A stretch of DNA of 16,781 nucleotides, taken from CAZGRP01 sp964527995 (GTDB lineage Bacteria; Zhuqueibacterota; Zhuqueibacteria; Oceanimicrobiales; CAZGRP01). Location: positions 1 through 16,781 of the forward strand of contig CAZGRP010000079.1 of NCBI GenBank assembly GCA_964527995.1, read 5' to 3'. This document shows, piece by piece, positions 7,068 through 12,440 of this stretch. Made by a program: the position numbers and the translations under genes. Below the pieces are notes generated by a model. It ran no database searches. It was not told the origin of the DNA and saw nothing but the letters and a program-made list of their open reading frames with translations. Positions within the stretch are counted from its first letter, which is position 1; each line of letters begins with the position of its first letter.

Positions 7068-8401
7068 GAAATCTTTGCCACCACCATCGCAACGTCATCC
7101 CTCTGCTTACTCGAGCCACCAAAACGCTTGAGCCGTTCCTGGAGACACGACAGGATTTCAGAGTTTGACTGATTCCCGCACTCCGAGAACGCCTCGAGCA
7201 GCCTCTTCTCCTCGAACATCTCCCCCAATTCGTTCATCGCCTCGGTCACGCCGTCGGTGTAGATGAGCAGCGAACTGCCGGGCGGCAAAGCGTGCTCCAC
7301 TTCCCGGTAGGACGACTTGTCCGAGATTGCCAGCGCCGGGCACAGAAGTTCGAGTTGCCGGCAGCCGCCTGAGCTGGGATCGTAGAGCAACAAAGGATTG
7401 TGTCCGGCGTTGGAGAACCGCAAGGTGCGCTTCTCGGCGTCGACCACAAGATAGGTCATGGTGGCAAACATCCCCCTCGGCGCCAGACGAAGAAGGATTT
7501 CGTTCATCCTGGTCAGGATGCCGCTCGCCGACCCCAGGTCGAGGGCCAGAGAATGGAGGATGCCCTTCACCATGGTCATCACCAGGGCCGCCGAGGCGCC
7601 GTGTCCGGAAACGTCGGCCATGGCGATCGCAGCACAGTGATCATTGATCGGGAAGAAGTCGTAGTAGTCACCCCCGACCTCCTCGGCCGGCAGGCAAAGC
7701 CCAGCGATCTCCAGCTCCTTCAGCCGCAGGGACTCCTTCGGCAGCAGACCGATCTGGATCTCTCGGGCGGTGCGCAGCTCCTGCTCCATGCGCTTCTTCT
7801 CGATGGTCTCCTGTTGCAGCCGTGAGTTCTCGATGAGCTGTCCGGACTGGGCGGCGATGATCGACAACAGGCGAAGATCCTCCTGCGTGAAGCTGCCGCC
7901 ATCCTTCTTGTTGCTCAGGTTGAGGACGCCAACCAGCCCCCCCTTGAATTTGATCGGCACACAGATGAGCGAGCGGATGGCCTCCTCGCCGGGAGCTTTC
8001 ATCGGAAAACGTGGATCGGTGGCCAGATCTTCGACAAAAAGCGCCTGCTGGTGTTTCAGCACCCACCCGGTGACGTTCATCCCAACCTTGTAGGTCATCG
8101 CCCGGCTGCTGCGGTCGGCCTGGCGAACCAGCGTCTTGAACGGTGAATTCATCTCTTCGGTGAGCAGAAGAATCGACCCCTGCTCCGCCTTGACCGCTTT
8201 GATCGACTTCTCGACGATGATGTCGAGGACCTTGTCGACTTCGAGGGCAGAGGTTGTGGCGATCGCCAGGTCGTTGAGCACCGAGAGCTCATTTACCGCC
8301 CTTTTCAGACGCTCGATCTCAGCTTCGAGTCGGGCCATCTGGGCGCGCTCGTCCGCGCGAGCCTGCTGCCCTTCACCGAATGAGAAAACCTTCTTGGCCA
8401 T
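7064..8401 (-). CDS. GAF-domain PP2C/SpoIIE-type serine phosphatase (RsbU-like)
   Basis: 445 residues from ATG 8401. An ATG at 8413 touches the AAGGAG ribosome binding site with no spacing, so the second ATG (12 bases away) is preferred. A coiled coil (about 17-42) leads into a GAF sensor domain (about 45-195). A second helical linker (195-218) contains the typical REIQIGLLP sequence that precedes SpoIIE phosphatase domains. The catalytic domain (230-445) keeps the metal-binding acidic residues: GGDYYD (D245), MADVSGHG (D263), YTDGVTEA (D383) and QRDDVAM (D435/D436). Such enzymes dephosphorylate an RsbV-type antagonist so that it can bind the RsbW kinase. The divergent genes at 8927-9632 encode exactly that pair, so they are the likely partners. 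The GAF ligand is unknown. There is no membrane segment, so it acts in the cytoplasm. A perfect promoter lies at 8541-8569. Confidence 0.93.
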   Translation of the reverse strand: MAKKVFSFGEGQQARADERAQMARLEAEIERLKRAVNELSVLNDLAIATTSALEVDKVLDIIVEKSIKAVKAEQGSILLLTEEMNSPFKTLVRQADRSSRAMTYKVGMNVTGWVLKHQQALFVEDLATDPRFPMKAPGEEAIRSLICVPIKFKGGLVGVLNLSNKKDGGSFTQEDLRLLSIIAAQSGQLIENSRLQQETIEKKRMEQELRTAREIQIGLLPKESLRLKELEIAGLCLPAEEVGGDYYDFFPINDHCAAIAMADVSGHGASAALVMTMVKGILHSLALDLGSASGILTRMNEILLRLAPRGMFATMTYLVVDAEKRTLRFSNAGHNPLLLYDPSSGGCRQLELLCPALAISDKSSYREVEHALPPGSSLLIYTDGVTEAMNELGEMFEEKRLLEAFSECGNQSNSEILSCLQERLKRFGGSSKQRDDVAMVVAKIS

Positions 8402-8540
8402 AAGCGATCTCATCTCCTTGGTGCGGAGCCATCGACGAACCGGAGGCGGCGCGGTAGACCAGGTAGTGGGCGCGCCAGGTGCCTTTGAGCCGGCATTCTC
8501 GCATCCTCAGCAGGGCGACCGTTTCACCACACGGTGCACT

Positions 8541-8569
8541 ATTATACTCTCCACACAGCTCTTTGTCAA
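8541..8569 (-). promoter_or_regulatory. Perfect consensus sigma-70 promoter TTGACA-17-TATAAT
   Basis: On the minus strand TTGACA (8569-8564), exactly 17 bases and TATAAT (8546-8541) match the sigma-70 consensus at all twelve positions. Transcription would start near 8534 and lead into the GAF-PP2C phosphatase gene with a leader of about 130 bases. Exact consensus promoters are rare in genomes and usually mean strong, housekeeping-type expression. Confidence 0.85.
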
Positions 8570-8664
8570 CCGATATTTCGGTTGCCAGCGGCCAGCGCGA
8601 CCGGTGCCGGTACCACGATGTGGGTGCTTGTCGGCGCCGGCTCGTTCTCCTGTTCAAAAAAAGA

Positions 8665-8693
8665 TTGACATCACTACGGTGGCTTATTATCTT
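8665..8693 (+). promoter_or_regulatory. Sigma-70-type promoter TTGACA-17-TATCTT for the regulatory operon
   Basis: TTGACA (8665-8670), a 17-base spacer and TATCTT (8688-8693) predict a start near 8700, some 225 bases before the kinase gene. An A-rich stretch (8656-8662) just upstream could act as an UP element. The boxes and spacing are identical to the promoter at 1095-1123. Confidence 0.7.
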
Positions 8694-8926
8694 GGGTGAG
8701 AGAGGGATGACTTGTTACCGGTTACGCTTCCGACTTGTAGACTCCCGCTCGCCCGCTGATTCGAGAAGGGGCACCATCTCCAACCTGAGCCGGTTCGTGA
8801 CCTCTCACGACGGGCAGAAATACGGTGTCAACTGCTGTTCGTTGATCTCTCCCGCAGAACCACCCGACGAAGTCGGTGTCGGCGTTCCACTTTTGCCATG
8901 CAATCGCACAGGATCTGAGGAGTCTC

Positions 8927-9355
8927 ATGCATACCGCCTCCGTGCAGCAGAGCTTCCCACGGCGGCTCAGCGCCCTCGATCTGGTTTTCGACTTCGTGCG
9001 CAGCTTTGTTGCTACATGCGCGATCGACGACTCGGACGCCTTCGCCATGAACCTCATCGTCGAAGAGGTGTTCACCAACGCCGTCAAGTACAACCCCCGG
9101 GATGAGGACGATGTCCTCCTCTTTCTCCAGCGCGACGGAGATCAGGTCACAATCACGCTGATCGACTCGGGCGCGCAGCCCTTCGACCCAACCAACGCCC
9201 CACAAGCAGACGTGCATCAGTCCGTCGAGGAACGCAACGTCGGCGGCCTCGGCCTTCATCTGATGAGAGAACTCGCTGACGATATCCGGTATGAGTACAA
9301 GAACGGCATAAGCACGATCACCTTCATTAAGCGATTGGGGAGCAGGGATGTTTGA
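8927..9355 (+). CDS. rsbW: RsbW/SpoIIAB-like serine kinase (anti-sigma type, HATPase_c_2 fold)
   Basis: 142 residues from ATG 8927, preceded by GAGGAG (8917-8922). The frame is open 17 codons further up but lacks a binding site there. The GHKL ATP-binding boxes are complete: N box IVEEVFTNAVKYN (E46/E47, N51), G1 box LIDSGAQPFDP (D80) and G2 box NVGGLGLHLMRELAD (G106-G109). Length and order match RsbW-type kinases, which phosphorylate an RsbV-type STAS protein and, in Firmicutes, bind a sigma factor. Here the target sigma factor cannot be assumed; in many Gram-negatives such kinases control other partners. The next gene overlaps by 8 bases (ATGTTTGA) and encodes a STAS antagonist, so the pair is surely co-translated. 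It is probably cytoplasmic. Confidence 0.92.
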   Translation: MHTASVQQSFPRRLSALDLVFDFVRSFVATCAIDDSDAFAMNLIVEEVFTNAVKYNPRDEDDVLLFLQRDGDQVTITLIDSGAQPFDPTNAPQADVHQSVEERNVGGLGLHLMRELADDIRYEYKNGISTITFIKRLGSRDV

Positions 9356-9632
9356 CATTCGACTGGAAGCCGAAGGCCGTATCGTCCTGAGCGGTCGCTT
9401 CGACGCCGCCCAGGTGGAGAAGGCGAGGGATGTGTTCGATCAGGTCGAAGGGCTGAACACCGTAGATTTTGCTGATCTGGACTACATCTCCAGTGCCGGC
9501 CTGGGGGTTCTTCTCCTCACCCAGAAACGATTGGTGGATTCCGGAGGCGGGCTGATCATCGCGAACATGAATCCACATATCCGCAACGTCTTCCGTCTCG
9601 CCGGATTCGACACCATCTTTCAAATCAAGTAG
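9348..9632 (+). CDS. rsbV: RsbV/SpoIIAA-like STAS-domain anti-sigma factor antagonist
   Basis: 94 residues from ATG 9348, a typical length for a stand-alone STAS antagonist. GGGGAG lies a few bases upstream of the ATG, inside the end of the kinase gene. The phosphorylation loop is DYISSAGLGVLL (45-56); by alignment with SpoIIAA the acceptor would be S49. C-terminal ANMNPHIRNVFRLAGFDTIF matches the end of the fold. In the partner-switching scheme the kinase encoded just upstream phosphorylates this serine and the GAF-PP2C phosphatase encoded divergently removes the phosphate. The unphosphorylated form then binds the kinase. The gene is followed after 41 bases by an ECF sigma factor gene. Confidence 0.93.
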   Translation: MFDIRLEAEGRIVLSGRFDAAQVEKARDVFDQVEGLNTVDFADLDYISSAGLGVLLLTQKRLVDSGGGLIIANMNPHIRNVFRLAGFDTIFQIK

Positions 9633-9647
9633 GTGAACGGGTTCACC
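9632..9647. promoter_or_regulatory. Inverted repeat GGTGAAC-GG-GTTCACC between antagonist and sigma genes
   Basis: A perfect 7-base palindrome with a 2-base centre begins at the last base of the antagonist stop codon and lies about 26 bases before the sigma factor ATG. As DNA it could be an operator; as RNA it could form a 6-bp stem with a CGGG loop near the sigma gene start, which itself lacks a clear ribosome binding site. The role is unproven. Confidence 0.4.
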
Positions 9648-9673
9648 AACCTTTCGCTCACTTCCCTGTAATT

Positions 9674-10225
9674 ATGGTAGACACAACAGACGACTCGGTG
9701 CTGGTAAGGCGGACCCTGAACGGCGACCGCAGTGCCTTCGAAACGATCGTCGATCGGTATCAGAAGGCGATCTTCAACCTGGCGTTCAGGATGGCGGGCA
9801 ACATCCAAGACGCTGAGGATATCACGCAATCGGCGTTCATGAAAGCCTTCGAGAAGCTGCACACGTACGACCCGAAGTACAAGTTCTTCAGCTGGCTTTA
9901 CCGGATTGCAGTGAACGAGTCTCTCAACTGCATCAAACACAAGAAACCCTTCGAGGCTTTGGACAGAGATATGGCTTCCGGTGAAAAGACCCCAGACCAG
10001 CAAGTGCACGCCGACCAGGTCAGCCGGCGTGTTCAGAAAGCGCTGCTTCAGCTCAAGCCGGACTACCGAGTTGTCATCGTACTGCGGCATTTCAACGGCC
10101 TCTCCTACCAGGAGATCAGTCAGTCCATCGCGGTTCCAGTGAAAACCGTGAAGTCGAGGCTTTTCACGGCCAGACAGATGCTGAAAGATCTTCTGCTTCA
10201 ACAAGGAATCACGGCCAATGATTGA
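9674..10225 (+). CDS. ECF-type RNA polymerase sigma factor (RpoE-like)
   Basis: 183 residues from ATG 9674. Region 2 spans about 20-92, with AFETIVDRYQKAIFNLAFRM, DAEDITQSAFMKAFE and FSWLYRIAVNESLN, which bind core polymerase and the -10 element. Region 4 spans about 118-175, with LKPDYRVVIVLRHFNGLSYQEIS and the helix-turn-helix recognition part VPVKTVKSRLFTAR. Length and lack of region 3 mark it as an ECF sigma factor. No clear Shine-Dalgarno precedes the ATG, so translation may depend on the upstream gene or on a structured start. The next gene overlaps by 8 bases (ATGATTGA) and encodes a membrane protein with the layout of an anti-sigma factor. Which genes it transcribes is unknown. This operon itself has a sigma-70-like promoter upstream. 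Confidence 0.94.
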   Translation: MVDTTDDSVLVRRTLNGDRSAFETIVDRYQKAIFNLAFRMAGNIQDAEDITQSAFMKAFEKLHTYDPKYKFFSWLYRIAVNESLNCIKHKKPFEALDRDMASGEKTPDQQVHADQVSRRVQKALLQLKPDYRVVIVLRHFNGLSYQEISQSIAVPVKTVKSRLFTARQMLKDLLLQQGITAND

Positions 10226-11015
10226 GCCAAAGTATCTGGACCTCATCCACCAGAAGATCGACGGGGTGATTTCGGCGAGCGATCGACAGAAGCTCGAGCG
10301 CTACCTCACCGGCCACCCGGAGGCGGTCCAACTCATGAAGGAACTACAAGGCGTTTGCGACCTGCTCGACGATACGGAGGAGGTTGAACCGCCTGCTGTT
10401 TTGCGCCAGCGCATCCTATCGGCGGTCAATTTCGAGCGCTATCCGCTTCGCAAGCGTCCTCACCCCTTTGTTGCGGTAAAGGAGTATCTTGCACGGCGGC
10501 CACGTATTGGCTATGCCTATGCATTTTCCGGCGGCCTGGCGCTCGGCCTCCTGGTCGCTGCTCTTGTGTGGGGAGGTCTTTTCGGACGTGGTGTTGTGGA
10601 ACGATCCCAACTTTCGGGGACAATGGCGGCGCCGAAAACCGCGGCGGAGTTCCGTACGGTGACGTCCTTTCCCATTCAGGCTGCCGGTTTGCGCGGAAGG
10701 CTCACGGCGAGCACATCTCGACACCAGGCACGGTTTCAATTCGTGGGTCAGTCAGCGCAGCAAGTCACGTGGGTTCTACTCTATGATCAGGAGCAACTCA
10801 CCCTGGACGGCCTGCGATCGATGAAGGGGACACCGCTCCATATCGAGTCTTCGCCGGGATCGTTCAAGATCGAATGGGTCGGCCAGACGGAGTTCCTTCT
10901 CACGTTCAGATATCGAAGCCTCACCGCGGTGAAGATGACGCTGCAACTGCGCTCACTAAGCTCTTTGCTCTATGAACAGACCCTCTCTGTCGCTCCGAGG
11001 GGTCTCGACAAGTAA
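10218..11015 (+). CDS. Single-pass membrane anti-sigma factor candidate
   Basis: 265 residues from ATG 10218, overlapping the ECF sigma gene by 8 bases. Residues 1-95 are cytoplasmic in character and helical (LDLIHQKIDGVISASDRQKLERYL, then GHPEAVQLMKELQ), the pattern of an anti-sigma domain; the zinc-binding HxxxCxxC motif of ZAS proteins is absent. One membrane helix follows at about 98-121 (YAYAFSGGLALGLLVAALVWG), then about 140 residues in the periplasm without a recognised domain, rich in beta-type sequence such as ARFQFVGQSAQQVTWVLLYD. This is the layout of RsiW-, RskA- and RseA-type anti-sigma factors, which hold their sigma factor until proteolysis. A PrsW-family protease is encoded at 15416-16441, in the same run of genes. 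The call rests on position and topology more than on sequence identity. Confidence 0.8.
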   Translation: MIEPKYLDLIHQKIDGVISASDRQKLERYLTGHPEAVQLMKELQGVCDLLDDTEEVEPPAVLRQRILSAVNFERYPLRKRPHPFVAVKEYLARRPRIGYAYAFSGGLALGLLVAALVWGGLFGRGVVERSQLSGTMAAPKTAAEFRTVTSFPIQAAGLRGRLTASTSRHQARFQFVGQSAQQVTWVLLYDQEQLTLDGLRSMKGTPLHIESSPGSFKIEWVGQTEFLLTFRYRSLTAVKMTLQLRSLSSLLYEQTLSVAPRGLDK

Positions 11016-11040
11016 CAAACACTATTTTGAGGAGGTAACT

Positions 11041-12288
11041 ATGGAAACGAAGCCAAGATCCTCGTCGATCGGCCGGAGATACATTTTTCTCGCGGCCGGA
11101 GTGGCGCTGGCCGCCATCGTCGTGATCTACTTTGCGTTCCTCTATCCGCCACCCTCGGGAGATCAGGTCAAGGGAACCATCGGCGGAGTGCAGAAGGCTG
11201 AGCGCTACCGCGCCGAGCAGATCACCAGCGCGGACGTGCTCCTGAAGGATCCTGAGATCCAGAATCTGCTGCAGAGAGACGATTTTCAGCGGCTGATTGC
11301 CAACAAGGATTTCCGCCAGCTGATGGCGCGCGCAGAGGTTCGTGAACTGCTGGCCAATCGCTCGTTCCTGACTCTACTGGCCCGAGAGGACGTCCGCCAG
11401 GCTCTGGCGAACAGAGAATTCCTGGCCCTCCTTGCCAGAGAAGATGTTCGTGAAGCGCTGGCCAACCGGGCTTTTGTACGGCTGATGGCCCGAGAGGACG
11501 TCCGCCAGGCCCTGGCCAACCGTAGTTTCGCGACCCTTATGGCGCGGCAGGACATCCAGGACATCTTGGCCAACAAGGAGTTCGCGCGACTGATGGCCCG
11601 CGCCGACATTGAAGACGCACTGGCCAGCAAGGCGTTTGTCCGCCTTATGGCACGTGAAGATGCTCGCCAGATTCTGGCCAATCAAGGCTTCATCGAACTG
11701 CTCGCCAGAGATGATGTGCGCGGCGCTCTGGAGAATCGCTCTTTCGCAGACCTGCTCGCCCGGGCGGACGTCCGCGACGCCCTGGCCAGCCGAGCTCTTG
11801 TGGATCTGCTCGCCCGTCCGGATGTGCAGGAAGCCCTGGCCAACAAGGAGTTCCTGCGCCTGATGGCTCGCGAGGACGTTCGCCAGACGCTCGCCAATCG
11901 CGCTTTCGTCCGGTTGATGGCTCGCGAGGACATTCGGCAGGCCCTGGCGAACCGAAGCTTCGCGACACTGATGGCACGACCGGATATTCAGGATATCCTG
12001 GCGAACCGGGATTTTGCGAGACTGATGGCCCGGCCCGAGTTCCAGGAAGCCCTGGCCAATCGAGAGTTCGTGCGCCTGATGGCTCGTGAAGATGTGCGCC
12101 AGACGCTGGCCAATCGAGCCTTCATCCGTTTGATGGCTCGTGAAGACGCCCGCGCACTGCTGGAGAATCGGGAGCTGGTCAACCTGATGGCCAGAGAAGA
12201 CGTCCAGACTCTGCTGGCCAATCGCCCCTTCGTGGACCTCATGGCCCGCGAGAACTTCATGGAGCTGATGGCCAGAGCCGTTCGATAG
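11041..12288 (+). CDS. Membrane-anchored protein built of 9-residue repeats
   Basis: 415 residues from ATG 11041, preceded by GAGGAGG; the frame is open earlier but that part overlaps the anti-sigma gene. Residues 1-13 are basic, 14-36 form one membrane helix (YIFLAAGVALAAIVVIY), and 37-66 are a linker. Residues 67-408 are 38 consecutive 9-residue units, plus a partial last one. Two types alternate, LMAREDVRQ-like and ALANRxFxx-like, so the true period is 18 residues (54 bp), about 19 copies. Conserved positions are Leu/Ala, Leu/Met, Ala, Arg/Asn, then an aliphatic or Phe at position 6. The repeat part is highly charged and has no signal-peptide cut, so it is probably a periplasmic rod or solenoid anchored by the N-terminus. 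No named family is recognised. It lies 25 bases after the anti-sigma gene and is probably in its operon. Confidence 0.9.
   Translation: METKPRSSSIGRRYIFLAAGVALAAIVVIYFAFLYPPPSGDQVKGTIGGVQKAERYRAEQITSADVLLKDPEIQNLLQRDDFQRLIANKDFRQLMARAEVRELLANRSFLTLLAREDVRQALANREFLALLAREDVREALANRAFVRLMAREDVRQALANRSFATLMARQDIQDILANKEFARLMARADIEDALASKAFVRLMAREDARQILANQGFIELLARDDVRGALENRSFADLLARADVRDALASRALVDLLARPDVQEALANKEFLRLMAREDVRQTLANRAFVRLMAREDIRQALANRSFATLMARPDIQDILANRDFARLMARPEFQEALANREFVRLMAREDVRQTLANRAFIRLMAREDARALLENRELVNLMAREDVQTLLANRPFVDLMARENFMELMARAVR
11239..12285 (+). repeat. 54-bp (18-residue) tandem repeat array inside the repeat protein
   Basis: The DNA encodes about 19 copies of an 18-residue unit, each made of two related 9-residue halves. 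Copies have drifted at the DNA level but keep protein pattern, which indicates selection on the protein. A larger block is also duplicated: units 8-15 resemble units 24-31 closely, an offset of 144 residues (432 bp), for example ALANRSFATLMAR appearing in both. Confidence 0.9.
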
Positions 12289-12372
12289 AGCGCCAGCCTT
12301 GGTCCGCCACGGCCCTGGTGCAGAACCGGTCCGCCAATGCCAGTGCTAGCCCAGGAAAAGTGCGACTCGCAG

Positions 12373-12415
12373 AAGAGAAGGAGATGCCGCAAAGGGGACG
12401 GCATCTCCTTCTCTT
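12373..12415 (+). terminator. 17-bp perfect hairpin between repeat-protein and protease genes
   Basis: AAGAGAAGGAGATGCCG (12373-12389) pairs perfectly with its complement at 12399-12415 around a 9-base loop; TGCG (12361-12364) and CGCA (12417-12420) can extend it past a small internal loop. There is no T run after it, so simple intrinsic termination is doubtful. It ends 25 bases before the next ATG. Possible roles are mRNA processing, 3' protection of the upstream message, or control of downstream translation. Confidence 0.55.
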
Positions 12416-12440
12416 GCGCAAAGACGGAGTCGATACCCAA

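Larger units (their letters stand above)
8402..8926. other. Divergent regulatory region between phosphatase and kinase genes
   Basis: About 525 bases hold two back-to-back promoters (8541-8569 minus, 8665-8693 plus) whose -35 boxes are about 95 bases apart. The predicted leaders are about 130 bases for the phosphatase gene and about 225 bases for the kinase gene. A plus-strand frame beginning at ATG 8707 overlaps the kinase gene out of frame and does not look like protein. No RNA gene was recognised. Confidence 0.65.

Noticed and set aside
8707..9105. Plus-strand frame starting in the kinase leader and overlapping the kinase gene
   Set aside because: Out of frame with a complete RsbW-like gene, arginine-rich shadow composition.
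11286..11977. Minus-strand frames opposite the repeat array
   Set aside because: They only mirror the periodic DNA and give arginine/serine-rich repeats; the plus-strand protein has a ribosome binding site and a membrane anchor.
11239..12285. Tandem array as CRISPR
   Set aside because: Units are coding, 54 bp, directly adjacent and diverged, with no unique spacers of fixed length between identical repeats.
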